Shown piece after piece: positions 41,965-52,600 of a stretch of DNA of 63,486 nt (position 1 is its first letter; each line of letters opens with the position of its first letter). Source of the DNA: CAZNYN01 sp964422205 (lineage in GTDB: Bacteria; Synergistota; Synergistia; Synergistales; Synergistaceae); contig CAYRAI010000007.1 of assembly GCA_964422205.1 (NCBI GenBank), positions 1 through 63,486 of the forward strand. Direction: 5' to 3'. The notes beneath the pieces were generated by a model. That model saw only the letters and a list, made by a program, of their open reading frames with translations, did not search any database and had not been told where the DNA came from. A program made the translations under genes and the position numbers.

Positions 41965-43299
41965 TCAACCTTCAAGACAGTCCTCCGCGTGGCTCTGAAA
42001 GCGAAGCCCGTCGGGAAGAGGGCTGTCTTTTTTGCTTTTATCCGATCTGAACTCGGATTTTGGTGCCCACTTACGTTCCGTATCAGGAGGCGAGAAGAGA
42101 GCCGCCGGCTTAAGCAGAGAGGCTGTCCCTTCCTTGTTTACACTATCCACAGCCTTCATAGCAGCTAATTTTCTCTCTTCATCTGCCTCTTCAAAGAGGC
42201 TCTGCTGTACTCCCTCTTTAGTGTCTGAAAAATTGCTTAATATGACTCCGCACTTTTTGTAGAGGTATCCGGGAAGAAAAATGTCGCTTAAGGCTTTTCG
42301 CGTAGCAGCGATGAAATCACTGTCCAGTGTCTTGGGATCGCTGAAGGTAATTTCCTTGACGTTTGAGTAGTGTTCTCCCAAGGTGAATTTGCTGGTTGAT
42401 ATAGAGACAGATATTTTATAAGCTCCCTGTCCCGATTTGCGCAGCTGTCTTGCCGCCGAAACTGTAAAGCAGAGCAGTGGGTCAAGCATGTCTTCAAATG
42501 TAGTAATGGCTTCTCCAAAAGAGCGTGATACCATTATTGATTTTGGCGGCCTTCTCTCTGAGTTTAGAGAATAGGCCTGATGTCCCCTCAGTTCCCATGC
42601 ACAGTACATGGAAGTTATGCCGAAATTTTTTTTAATCCACATGTCATCAAGGCGCATAAATTGGGATGCGTCATTTACTCTGTAAAGACGGAGTTTTTCA
42701 GCAGTTTTTCTCCCTATGCCCCATATATCGCGGCAGGAAAATTGTGACATGAAGGAACTGTCTCCGTATCTTTGGGCATCAACCCAGCATACGCCTCTTG
42801 TCTCAGGGTGAGTTTTAGCATACTCCGTTCCGAGTTTAGCCAGTGTTTTTGTAGGGGCTATGCCGATAGACACTGGTATGCGGCAATTCTTCCAAATGTC
42901 TTTTCTTATCCCGGCACAGTATTCGTCCGGTGCTTTTACAGAAGATATGGCTATGTTAAAGAAAGATTCATCTATTGAATAGATTTCGACAGTGTCTGTA
43001 TAGAGCGCAATGCGTTTCATTACAGCGGCAGAAATTTCCTGATAGAGAGGCATGTTTGTCGATCTTACTACAACGTTGTTGTATAAAAGCAGATCTTTGA
43101 TTTTAAAATATGGCGCGCCCATTGCCACTCCGAGCTTCTTAACCTCATTGGAGCGGGATATAACACAGCCGTCATTGCATGACAGAACTACAACAGGTTT
43201 GTCATCCAGAGAAGGGGAGACCCGTCTTTCGCACGAGACAAAAAAATTATTACAGTCTGCAAGGGCTATTCTTCTGTCATGCATTATATCTGTAATCAT
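41965..43299 (-). CDS. Y-family DNA polymerase (UmuC-like)
   Basis: 444 residues. The N-terminal RRIALADCNNFFVSCER holds the first catalytic aspartate, then DDKPVVVLS, EVKKLGVAMGAPYFKIKDL, and the YSIDESFFNI motif with the second acidic pair. The little-finger domain follows. RPPKSIMVSRSFGEAITTFEDM is UmuC-like rather than DinB-like. No umuD-type gene is adjacent, so it must use a distant partner or act alone in translesion synthesis. Confidence 0.87.
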   Translation of the reverse strand: MITDIMHDRRIALADCNNFFVSCERRVSPSLDDKPVVVLSCNDGCVISRSNEVKKLGVAMGAPYFKIKDLLLYNNVVVRSTNMPLYQEISAAVMKRIALYTDTVEIYSIDESFFNIAISSVKAPDEYCAGIRKDIWKNCRIPVSIGIAPTKTLAKLGTEYAKTHPETRGVCWVDAQRYGDSSFMSQFSCRDIWGIGRKTAEKLRLYRVNDASQFMRLDDMWIKKNFGITSMYCAWELRGHQAYSLNSERRPPKSIMVSRSFGEAITTFEDMLDPLLCFTVSAARQLRKSGQGAYKISVSISTSKFTLGEHYSNVKEITFSDPKTLDSDFIAATRKALSDIFLPGYLYKKCGVILSNFSDTKEGVQQSLFEEADEERKLAAMKAVDSVNKEGTASLLKPAALFSPPDTERKWAPKSEFRSDKSKKDSPLPDGLRFQSHAEDCLEG

Positions 43300-43418
43300 T
43301 TTATATCAACCTTTTGCTGTAAGTATCCTATATAAATATCATTGAAAGAGAATATTGTCAACTTGCTGTATCTAAAAATAATATATCATTGCAGAAGTAA
43401 GAGGTTAAAGGCATAAGC

Positions 43419-43577
43419 TTATCTGTCTTCGGACTCTTCTTCCGCTTCAAATTCAAGGTCGTTGGCAATCGCGCAGTCATTGCAGACTACGACACTCTCT
43501 CCGTCTTCTGTTACTGCTTCATGGAAAAGGTCACAGCACTCTCTTAGCGCTTTTCCGCAGAGAACACATCTGAGCAT
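43419..43577 (-). CDS. Small zinc-ribbon-like protein
   Basis: 52 residues, MLRCVLCGKALRECCDLFHE at the start and an acidic tail (LEFEAEEESEDR). The pairs C4-x2-C7 and C33-x2-C36 (VVCNDCA) would form a zinc ribbon. GGAAGTG lies about six bases before the ATG. No family name is known to me. It is 24 bases downstream of the flavin reductase gene on the same strand. Confidence 0.7.
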   Translation of the reverse strand: MLRCVLCGKALRECCDLFHEAVTEDGESVVVCNDCAIANDLEFEAEEESEDR

Positions 43578-43600
43578 ATAATCACTTCCTTTCGATATTG

Positions 43601-44164
43601 CTATTTTTTCTTTTTAACGGAATATCCGAACGAGCCGACTTGTCTTCCGAGAGCAAAATACTTGCCGTGGCTTGAAGCCACAAGTCCGGCTTTTTCCAAG
43701 TGCATTACTCCCTTTGAGTCTATAAGTTTTTCGTCCACGTTCACTGATATTATTTTTGATAGGAACATGTCATGAGTCCCGAGCGGAATTATCTGCTGTA
43801 CTCTGCACTCCATGGAGAGAGGACTTTCCTTTATCATCGGAGCGGTGATGTTGGGTGACGGTTCCGCTGTGATTGAACGCAGGGCGAATTTATCGGTATC
43901 TCTGCCTGATTTTACTCCGCAGTAGTCGGCCGCCCATATAAGAGCTTCCGTCGTGAGGTTTATCACAAATTCCCCCGAAGCCTTTATTATATTGTATGAA
44001 TATCGTTCGGGACGGACTGATATGTATGTCATCGCAGGGTCAGAATTTGTTATTCCTGTCCATGCTATTGTTATAACATTTGGTCTTTCCATAGTTCCGC
44101 AGGAGACCATGACCGGCGGAACCGGGTAGAGCATAGTTCCGGCTTTCCATGTCGCTTTGCTCAT
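43601..44164 (-). CDS. Flavin reductase-like FMN-binding protein
   Basis: 187 residues, DIM6/NTAB flavoprotein family. It starts with YPVPPVMVSCGTMERPNVITIAWTG, where FMN-binding residues normally lie, followed by DPAMTYISVRPERYSYNIIKASGEFVINL and GVKSGRDTDKF. It probably reduces flavin or transfers electrons. A polylysine tail (SVKKKK) ends the protein. Partner unknown. Confidence 0.83.
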   Translation of the reverse strand: MSKATWKAGTMLYPVPPVMVSCGTMERPNVITIAWTGITNSDPAMTYISVRPERYSYNIIKASGEFVINLTTEALIWAADYCGVKSGRDTDKFALRSITAEPSPNITAPMIKESPLSMECRVQQIIPLGTHDMFLSKIISVNVDEKLIDSKGVMHLEKAGLVASSHGKYFALGRQVGSFGYSVKKKK

Positions 44165-44280
44165 TGAGGCAGCTCCTTTCTTTTTTGTACATATGCAGGA
44201 AATAGATTAACACGAAATAGGCTCAAATTACAGTGCGTCTTTCATCTAAAAAGGGTAGAATATAAGTGGGAGTGTGAGCT

Positions 44281-45036
44281 ATGAGAAAAGAAAGCTTTCT
44301 GAGCAAAGGGTTTCTTGTTCCTATTGCTATTGTTTTTTTGTGGTGGTACGGTTCGTCGCACGGCTGGTGGAATTCATTTCTTCTGCCCTCTCCCGGCGAT
44401 GTCGCCGATGCTTTTATATTGTCTTTTAAAAGCGGTGAGCTTGAGACTCACGTCTGGGCAAGTCTTAGCCGCATTATAAGGGGCTTTGGCCTCTCTGCCT
44501 TTCTTGCTCTCGCTACGGCTCTTTTGTGCGCTTGGTTTCCGCGTCTTCTGGCTCAGATAGAGCCTACTCTTGAATTTATGCGCCATATCCCCCCCATGTC
44601 TGTAATTCCGATGCTTATTTTGTGGTTCGGAATAGGTGAAGCTCCCAAGGTCATTCTTATTATTCTTGCGACCTTTTTCCCGGTTTTTATGAACACTCTT
44701 CAGGGAATAAAAGAGTGCGACCCTAAACTTCTTGAAGTAGCAAAAGTTTTTGACTATACAAGATGGCAGAGTTTTAAGTATGTCACACTGCCTTCTGCCG
44801 TGCCTTCCGTGCTGACAGGCCTGCGTCTCGGACTGGGCTACAGCTGGCGCTCTCTTGTGGCCGCTGAGCTTGTCGCGGCATCATCGGGGCTTGGCTACAT
44901 GATATTGGACGCGGAACAGTTATCCCGCTCCGATGTGGTTCTTATGGGCATATTAGTCATAGGCGCTTTGGGTGCTTTTCTCGACTATGGCTTTCTGCTT
45001 GTTATGAGGAGATATCTCAAAAGGGGTATAGAATGA
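44281..45036 (+). CDS. TauC/SsuC-type ABC transporter permease
   Basis: 251 residues, about six membrane segments, with the cytoplasmic EAA loop EVAKVFDYTRWQSFKYVTLPSAVPSVLTGLRLGLGYSWRSLVAAEL. It belongs to the nitrate/sulfonate/taurine import family. It overlaps the ATPase gene. No periplasmic binding protein gene is adjacent, so the substrate cannot be inferred. Confidence 0.88.
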   Translation: MRKESFLSKGFLVPIAIVFLWWYGSSHGWWNSFLLPSPGDVADAFILSFKSGELETHVWASLSRIIRGFGLSAFLALATALLCAWFPRLLAQIEPTLEFMRHIPPMSVIPMLILWFGIGEAPKVILIILATFFPVFMNTLQGIKECDPKLLEVAKVFDYTRWQSFKYVTLPSAVPSVLTGLRLGLGYSWRSLVAAELVAASSGLGYMILDAEQLSRSDVVLMGILVIGALGAFLDYGFLLVMRRYLKRGIE

Positions 45037-45779
45037 TGAACCGATTGAAGATAGAAAACTTAACAAAAAAATACCAGCTTGAGGATATGGCTGTAGACGC
45101 TCTCTCAGGCATAGATCTTGAAATAGAGCAGGGCGAGTTCATAGCCATAGTGGGCAGAAGCGGCTCAGGCAAGACCACACTGCTTAGGATACTTGCCGGA
45201 CTTGAGGAGCAGACTTCCGGCAAGATCTATTTTCGTGGCAGGGAGTGTACTGTAGATGCGCCTTTGCCTACAGGTATGGTATTCCAGGAAGCCAGGCTCA
45301 TGCCGTGGCTCTCTGTTGAAAGCAATGTGCTCTTTCCCTTTTTGCCTAAAGGCAGGGATGAAGCTATGCACAGAAAAGCTCTCAGCCTGCTTGAAATGCT
45401 GGGACTTTCGGGCTATGAAAACGCGATGCCCTTTCAGCTCTCGGGCGGAATGGCTCAGCGTGTAGCTCTGGGGCGTGCTCTCATCCGAGACCCTGAAATT
45501 ATTCTGCTGGATGAGCCTCTCGGCGCTCTTGACTACTTTACAAGAAGAACCCTCCAGTCTGAGCTGGTGCGAATTTACAGAGGCGGAGGCAAGACTTTTA
45601 TCATGGTTACACATGACGTAGGAGAAGCTCTGCGGCTCGGTACAAGAGTCCTTGTTCTCAAGAACGGCAAAATAGATGTCTCTGTTAATGTGCCTATGGG
45701 ATATCCAAGAGTCAGAAATTCTCCCGAGTTTCAGGCTCTTGTCGACAGAGTGCTGGGTGCGATAGAGGATTCCGAGTAG
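45033..45779 (+). CDS. TauB/SsuB-type ABC transporter ATPase
   Basis: 248 residues. Walker A GRSGSGKTT, QEARLMPWLSV Q-loop region, LSGGMAQRVALGRAL signature, IILLDEPLGALD Walker B, and VTHDVGEAL H-loop. It matches the permease just upstream and overlaps it by four bases. Confidence 0.9.
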   Translation: MMNRLKIENLTKKYQLEDMAVDALSGIDLEIEQGEFIAIVGRSGSGKTTLLRILAGLEEQTSGKIYFRGRECTVDAPLPTGMVFQEARLMPWLSVESNVLFPFLPKGRDEAMHRKALSLLEMLGLSGYENAMPFQLSGGMAQRVALGRALIRDPEIILLDEPLGALDYFTRRTLQSELVRIYRGGGKTFIMVTHDVGEALRLGTRVLVLKNGKIDVSVNVPMGYPRVRNSPEFQALVDRVLGAIEDSE

Positions 45780-45791
45780 GAGGGTGACGCT

Positions 45792-46706
45792 GTGAATACC
45801 GAAGAAATTCTGCCCGGCCTTATAAAAATTGTCCTTCCCATTGCGCGGGGAGGTTTTGAATCTTTTATAAACGGCTGGCTTATCAAAGACAGTGAGAGGC
45901 GCAAAACAATATTGATAGAGACTGGGCCAGCTTCCGCGGTTCCAGGGCTTTTGTCGGATATTGCCGCGTTGGGCGTAAAGGATATAGATTACCTTCTGTA
46001 TACCCATGTCCATCTGGACCATTCCGGAGGAGCTGGGCAGTTCTGCGATGCGTTTCCGAATGTTAAAATCATAGCGCCAAACTCAGGAGTCAGCCACCTT
46101 ATAGACCCTTCGATACTTTTTGCCGCGTCAAGAAAGACGTTGGGCGCTCTTTGCGACGCTTACGGAACGCCGAAAAACGTGCCTGAAGATATGTTTGTAT
46201 CATCAATGTGTGATAAGGAAGCCCTGGAAATTATCGAGACCCCCGGCCATGCGCCTCACCACAGCTCATATATATACAATTTGAACGGAAAGAGAATACT
46301 CTTTGCGGGAGAGGCTGGAGGCTGCTGCACGGAGCTTGCGGACGGAGATATATTTATGAGGCCGGCAACGCCTCATAAGTTCTACTGTGCCACGGCGCTT
46401 TCGTCACTGGATAAACTGCTTTCATTAAATGATATCTATATGATTTGCTATCCCCATTCTGGTTCTTATCCCAACGCACATGAACTTTTGACAATTGCAA
46501 AAGATCAGATGATTTTATGGCGCGATATTGTGAAATCACTGCCATGCGGTTTTAACTTCGACGATGCGCGTGAAGCCATATTCAGAGGAGATTCCATGAT
46601 GAAGAAGCTGGAATTCCTGCCCGATGATGTTCGTTCACGAGAACTGTTTTTTATAGGGCAGAGCATAAAGGGCTACATGGGAGCTGCGGAGAGGAATGTA
46701 CTGTAA
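45792..46706 (+). CDS. MBL-fold metallo-hydrolase
   Basis: 304 residues from GTG 45792 after AGGAGGGTGA. The metal motif THVHLDHSGGAG is present, with IETPGHAPHHSSYI and FAGEAGG further on. It is a metallo-beta-lactamase-fold hydrolase, possibly of a thioester or lactone; substrate unknown. It directly follows the ABC pair and may act on the imported compound. Confidence 0.82.
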   Translation: MNTEEILPGLIKIVLPIARGGFESFINGWLIKDSERRKTILIETGPASAVPGLLSDIAALGVKDIDYLLYTHVHLDHSGGAGQFCDAFPNVKIIAPNSGVSHLIDPSILFAASRKTLGALCDAYGTPKNVPEDMFVSSMCDKEALEIIETPGHAPHHSSYIYNLNGKRILFAGEAGGCCTELADGDIFMRPATPHKFYCATALSSLDKLLSLNDIYMICYPHSGSYPNAHELLTIAKDQMILWRDIVKSLPCGFNFDDAREAIFRGDSMMKKLEFLPDDVRSRELFFIGQSIKGYMGAAERNVL

Positions 46707-46751
46707 TTTTCAGATAAATATACTTTTCAAATAATCATGAGGAGGAGCGTT

Positions 46752-49625
46752 ATGCCTTTTACTGTCGAAAGTTATTATCGCATAAAGGAGAAGGAAGAGA
46801 GGCTTTCTAAGCTCTATGCTGATTTTGGCCGCGATGCGCTTTTCCTTGTCCCTTCTTCCATGGATAAAGAGCCCATGTACAAGTTAATATCAAAAAACGG
46901 CTCATTTTTCGGAGCTCGTCCCTCCGTAATGACAGTAGGAGAGCTTTACAGAGAGACATCAAAGCTGTGCGGCACCGAGCGTCCTGTCATAGACCCGCCC
47001 GACCATAATCTCATCATTAAATACATACTGGATTTGTTCCTTAAAGAGTGCTCCGAAAATGGAAGAGATCTGCCGCCGGGAATGAAGCACAAAGGTTTTG
47101 TCTCAGTTGTCGGAGACAGCATTAAGGAACTCATAATAGAAGATGTATCTCCGGAACATTTGCAAAAAACTCTTTTCAACGGAGAATCCCCCGATGTCTC
47201 CGTGCCGGAGGCCGTATTGCTAAGGCTTTACGGAGACTATCTCTTATATCTCGAAGAAAATGACATAGCCGATGCCGCGCAGGTTGCATCTTTACTTTGC
47301 TCGCTGCTTGCTCACGTCGAAGCGGAAGGCTTTCTCGGGACAAAAAAAATAATAGTCATAGGATTTCTTTCATTTACAGGAAGCCAGCTTAAACTTATGA
47401 AAGCTCTTTCCAATGTCTCGGATATGACTTTTATACTTCCCGAGAGCGGCATTGATGATTTTCACGACGCTATAACACAGCTCGGCGCGGAGTACACGGA
47501 GCGCCCCAAGTGGAGTGTTAAAACAGCACTTATTGAGGCAAACAATAAAGAGCTTGAATTGGCGGCTCTGGCACGGGAGATTGCTCTATGGACGCACGGA
47601 CGAAGCACTCTCTCCTCTCTCGGTGAGATGGATAATTACGGCGATATAGGAGTGCTGCTGCGCCCCGATGCTCTGGATTCACTCGCAAACAGCCTTGAAC
47701 GGTACAAAATACCATACAACGTTCAGGTTCGCCAGACTGTTGGAGAGGGGATAGCAGGAGAACTGCCAAGGATGATATGGAATTCGTTTACATCCGGCTG
47801 GGATACAAAAAGCACAGCATTTCTTATGACAAACCCTCTCTTCGGAGGCAATGGCTTTCGTGTCTCAGACGCTCTTGGCGTTTCTCCCGAAGGCGCGGAG
47901 AGCTGGCTTGCCTATCTCAAAGGAAGAGAGAAAAGCGTGTTTAAAGAAGTGCTGACTCTCTGCTCTTCATTGACAAAAGGCGGTACTCCGTCTGAAATAT
48001 TGACAATATGGCATGATTTTCTCTTAAAACTAAACATTGCCTCAGTTATAGCGGATCGCATAGAAGACAGGATATCACTTGACGGAGTTATAAAAGATTT
48101 ATCCTCCGTAATGTCAGAGCTTAAAAAGAAAATAGAATCTCTTGACGATATAAGAAAAGATATAGGGGAGGCGGCATCGCAATCTTTTGCCGGTTCGGAC
48201 GCAGTCTCGTACATATCGGACTGGGGAAGGACAGCGACTCTTCCTATACCTCTTCCTCAGAGCAAATCATTAACTCTTTACTGCTCTATCCCGCCTATAC
48301 TAACATCTCATAAGTATTGGGTGATGACCGATATCGACTACAATACATGGCCCGGAAAGCTCAGGGAATCGCCGCTTTTCCGAAATGAGAGCAAAAAACA
48401 GATAAACAGCTTCGAGTCGGAGGATAAAGAACCTCTGCCACATGTCCCCGATATACATGAAGAGCGGGAGCAGAAGGAGGCTATATTCCGAAGGATTATA
48501 GCTACAGGCGAGGAAGGAGTCATCATCACCCGTTCCCTTACTGATATGAGCGGCAGACCGGTGGGCGCTTCGCAATTCACGGAATCGCTTTTTGAGTCAA
48601 AAAGCCCGAGAGAGTACAAATCACTCTGCGTTATAGAATATCCGCTTTCAAAGGTTCTGCCTGCAAGGGAGGATGATATCTTTCCTGAAGCGGAAGTGTC
48701 TCTCTGCGCCGAGATGGAAGAGCGCGGCCCGGTGCCGAGATTCGGAACGATGGCACACTCCGAAGAGATTCCCGTTATAAATCTCAGTGATCTCGATACA
48801 TGGATAGAGTGTCCTTACCTTTACTGGGCAAGGAACAAACTGAAACTAGACTACAGTGTTCCGTCTCTCTATGACGCGAGGCTTGCGGGAACTTTTCTTC
48901 ACAAGCTCTGGGAAGTATCTTTGAATGCCAGAATAGAAAACGGAAAAAGCATATATGCCAACGCACTTTCATCTTTCGAAGATATTATGAAAAACTGCTA
49001 TCCAGCTCTGTTCTCTGATGCAAGGCTTGAGCGGTACAAAACACTGCTGATGCGCAGAGCCTCAGATTTGGCAGAGCATCAGGATCTTATAGAGGAGAGG
49101 GCAAAGGGCAGAACGGGACTGAAGACAGAGTACAAGATTAAAGATTTCGAATTTAACGGAGCAATTTTCCGCGGCAGGTGCGACAGAATAGACTATTACG
49201 GCAGCGGAGCTGTCGTGCTTGACTATAAGCTTGGCAAGTCGGTAAACCACAAGGAAGAGCTTCAGCTTGCCGCTTACGCCTATGTTCTGAGAGAGACAGA
49301 GGGAATAGAGCCTCTCGGCTTCGGCTGGTTCGGACACTCCGACAACAAACTCTGCGGCTTCTTTGATGACAGCATGGTTCCGATATATTTTGTCAGGACA
49401 AAGACAAAGCAGAGGCCCCTCGACGAAATTATAGATAAAGCCCGTGACGCAATGGCAGACATGGCTCTCTCCGTAAAACAGGGAATATTTAAGGCAAAAT
49501 ATACATCAGGCGCCAAAAGCAGGTGCGCCCTCTGTTCACACTATACTCTGTGCCGCCGCCGTGAGGTTAGATTCTCGGATATAGAAAATGAAGAATATGC
49601 TGACGGAGGAAACGACAATGAATAA
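46752..49625 (+). CDS. addB: AddB-like nuclease subunit of a helicase-nuclease complex
   Basis: 957 residues from ATG 46752 after GGAGGAG. The N-terminal part resembles inactive UvrD-like domains of AddB, and the C-terminal third is a PD-(D/E)XK nuclease: GTFLHKLWE, RGRCDRIDYY, VVLDYKLGK. The four cysteines of an iron-sulfur staple are visible: C687 (ECPYLYW) and C925-x2-C928-x5-C934 (CALCSHYTLC). With the next gene it forms a RecBCD-like end-processing nuclease for recombination repair. The sequence is divergent from Bacillus AddB. Confidence 0.82.
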   Translation: MPFTVESYYRIKEKEERLSKLYADFGRDALFLVPSSMDKEPMYKLISKNGSFFGARPSVMTVGELYRETSKLCGTERPVIDPPDHNLIIKYILDLFLKECSENGRDLPPGMKHKGFVSVVGDSIKELIIEDVSPEHLQKTLFNGESPDVSVPEAVLLRLYGDYLLYLEENDIADAAQVASLLCSLLAHVEAEGFLGTKKIIVIGFLSFTGSQLKLMKALSNVSDMTFILPESGIDDFHDAITQLGAEYTERPKWSVKTALIEANNKELELAALAREIALWTHGRSTLSSLGEMDNYGDIGVLLRPDALDSLANSLERYKIPYNVQVRQTVGEGIAGELPRMIWNSFTSGWDTKSTAFLMTNPLFGGNGFRVSDALGVSPEGAESWLAYLKGREKSVFKEVLTLCSSLTKGGTPSEILTIWHDFLLKLNIASVIADRIEDRISLDGVIKDLSSVMSELKKKIESLDDIRKDIGEAASQSFAGSDAVSYISDWGRTATLPIPLPQSKSLTLYCSIPPILTSHKYWVMTDIDYNTWPGKLRESPLFRNESKKQINSFESEDKEPLPHVPDIHEEREQKEAIFRRIIATGEEGVIITRSLTDMSGRPVGASQFTESLFESKSPREYKSLCVIEYPLSKVLPAREDDIFPEAEVSLCAEMEERGPVPRFGTMAHSEEIPVINLSDLDTWIECPYLYWARNKLKLDYSVPSLYDARLAGTFLHKLWEVSLNARIENGKSIYANALSSFEDIMKNCYPALFSDARLERYKTLLMRRASDLAEHQDLIEERAKGRTGLKTEYKIKDFEFNGAIFRGRCDRIDYYGSGAVVLDYKLGKSVNHKEELQLAAYAYVLRETEGIEPLGFGWFGHSDNKLCGFFDDSMVPIYFVRTKTKQRPLDEIIDKARDAMADMALSVKQGIFKAKYTSGAKSRCALCSHYTLCRRREVRFSDIENEEYADGGNDNE

Positions 49626-52600
49626 GGCATCTTCATCTGAAAACAGTTGGAATGACTGCTTATACGGTCTGCCTGAACAAATTGAGGCAGTAACAAGCCG
49701 CGCATCCTTAACCGTCATAAGCGCAGGTGCGGGGACAGGCAAGACAGAGACCTTGGCACAGCGTGTGGCATGGCTTCTGGCCGATGACCCGGACTGCTCC
49801 GTCACCGATATCCTTGTCCTGACATTTACGGAAAAAGCATCCCGTGAGATGCGTGACAGAATAAGGCAGACCATATCAAAGTGGCATGACAAATACCCGA
49901 AAGAGCTTGCACATTTGGAAAAGAGCATAAAATCCATTGACGATGCCTCCATATCCACGATACACGCCTTCGGCATGAAAGTAATAAGAGAGTCCGGACT
50001 TCTGCTCGACCTTGACCCATCATCTGCAATAGCGCCGGCTCCGAGGGAGGATATATGGTGGAAGGACTATGGCGACGCTTTGAGCTCCCTCTCTCTGAAA
50101 TCCATCCGCCCGCTTCTCTCGGAGGAGTGGCTCTGCCGTGCCGAGGAACTTTTCAGCAGCGAAAAAATAGTCGATTTTGTAAACTGCTATGGTGCCGATA
50201 CTCTCTCTTCCGCCGCAAAATCTGCATCTGAGCAGCTCGGAAGCAAAGACATCTCAGCAGATGCTCTCTGGAACTGGCCCTGTGATAACTTAGAGGAAGA
50301 TATAGCGTCTCTCTCCTGGATATTTGATGATATATGGGATATTTGGATGAAAGATTTATTCCCACTGCTTATTGATGATATAAGAAAAGATGCAGAGAAA
50401 AAGGAAACATCACAGAAACTCTTCTCCCTATTTGATTCATACGGTTCATCCGCGGCAGATGAGGACGCTAAGAGAGCATTTGCCCGAGAACTTCTTTGCT
50501 CGTCCTTGTCAAATTTGAACAAAATATCTGCCAAAGTCAAAGATGCAATATCTGACAGAATCGGTGTAAAGCTCAAAGACTGGAGAGACGAATATCTAAA
50601 GCTCATAAGGAAAGCATCATACCCTTCTGATGAGGAAAAAACTCTTACGCAGATGGCAGGAAGAGTGTGCGCCCTAGGCTGGTACTGCTGGGAGAGGATA
50701 AGGGAAAAAGAGAGCATTCTCTCGATGAATGATTTAATTCGCTGCGCAAAAGAAGTGCTTGAAAAAGATGCGGAGTACGGCAAGAGATTCAAACACATAC
50801 TTGTTGACGAATTTCAAGACACTGACGGGCTTCAGGACATGCTGCTAAAATCTCTGTGGCACGAGGGTTCAAACACGCTCTTTCTCGTCGGAGACCTCAA
50901 ACAATCGATATACAGGTTCCGCCATGCCGACCTGAAAATATTTCAGTCATATATAGATATGGCGCGAAATTGCGATGACGGAAAGTACCTCTACATATCT
51001 CTGGATAAAAATTTTAGAACAAGGGAAAGCCTGCTTGTTCAGTTCAATACCATATTTTCTGAAATATGGCAGGATGGGCTGGAACGGGGCACAACTATGA
51101 AATACGAGCCTCTATACCGCCCCGATGGTGTCGATTGGATGGAGGAAAGGAACAAAGAGTGCTCGCCCCACTCCGCTGAAGCGATAATCGCGGTTCAAAA
51201 TAACGATGCCGAAAGCGGCAAAGAACTCGTTGACGATGCGAGATACAGATTGTTCTGCGAACTAGCAGTCCGTACGGCAAAAATGCACGAAGAGAAGATG
51301 AATATATGGGACAAAGAGGCAAAAGCGCTCAGACCCGTTCGCTGGAAAGATTTTGCTCTGCTCGTCCCTACAAGGACATCATACCGGATAATAGAGAGAG
51401 CATTTGAAGCGGCATCAGTTCCCTATGTGCTGTGCACAGGAAAGGAATATTATACGCGCGGCGAGGTCACAGACATCATCAATCTCGTCTCCCTGGCTTC
51501 TGAGCCCGAAAACCCCTTCTTTCTGGCAGGGTGGCTCTCATCACCGTTCAGCAATATGAGCGCTGATTCTCTCTCCTCTCTTTTAACCGAGGCAGCGGAG
51601 CGCAAAGAGAAATATAAGGATTTGCCTCTATCTGCGCTGCTGAAAGAAAAATTTCCGAAACAATATGAAAAAATAAAAGAACTTAGAAATATAGGAGAAC
51701 TAAAGGGAGCGTCCTCAATGATACGCTCTCTCTCAAAGGACAGAGGCTATCTTGCCTATTTCGAGCCTGAACAGAGAAAACGCGTTGCCGCCAATATCGC
51801 GGCATTGGCCCGCATTGCCGCGGAATATGAAAGCTCCCAGGGAATGAGCCTGGCAGGCTGCGCGGACTACCTCAGCTTTGCCGTAAACACTTCCGTGCGC
51901 AAGGAAGAACCGGACATCACGGACGAAAGTCAGGATTCTGTAAAGGTACTTACAATACACACCTCAAAGGGGTTGGAATATCCCGTAACGCTTGTGGCTG
52001 GTGCGGAGGCTCACGGGACAAAAACAAAGAGCATAGGCATATCTTCACGCTATGGAGTTGTGATGCAGAAGATACCGGAAGCGTTTTGCAGCCATGAGCC
52101 ATCGGAAGAAAAAACCGTTTCGGGGGCATGGTTTGCTGACAGAGAAGCTGAAGCAGAAAAATCGGAAAAAGAGCGCTTATGGTATGTTGCCGCAACCAGA
52201 ACAAGGGATAAACTTCTCCTCTGCGGAACAGCCAAAACAGCCAAGGGAGAAAAAATTCCGACTCTTAACGATGAAAGTTTTCTCGGCAAAGTATTAAGCT
52301 TAAAAGAAAAACTTCAGGAAAATTTTGCGGTAAATTACATTGATAAAAACGCAAAAAAATCAGAGATGGCAAATTTAAGAGCAGAAGAGGCAGAAGAGGG
52401 GAAAGTACTGGAACTTAAAACTGTATCTCCTGCAAAGCTTGCTCGGCTCTCCGCTTCTGCCTATTCTATGATCGCATGGTGTCCCTACGCTTACAGAATA
52501 GCTTACAGACAGGGGCGGGAGATGGAGTGGACAGTAAAGAGCGGAGAGAGGGGGAGCGGCTCGGAGTTCGGTTCTCTTGCACACTTAATTCTCTCCAAAT

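Noticed and set aside
45165..46022. Minus-strand 285-codon reading frame
   Set aside because: Antisense shadow of the ABC ATPase and MBL genes.
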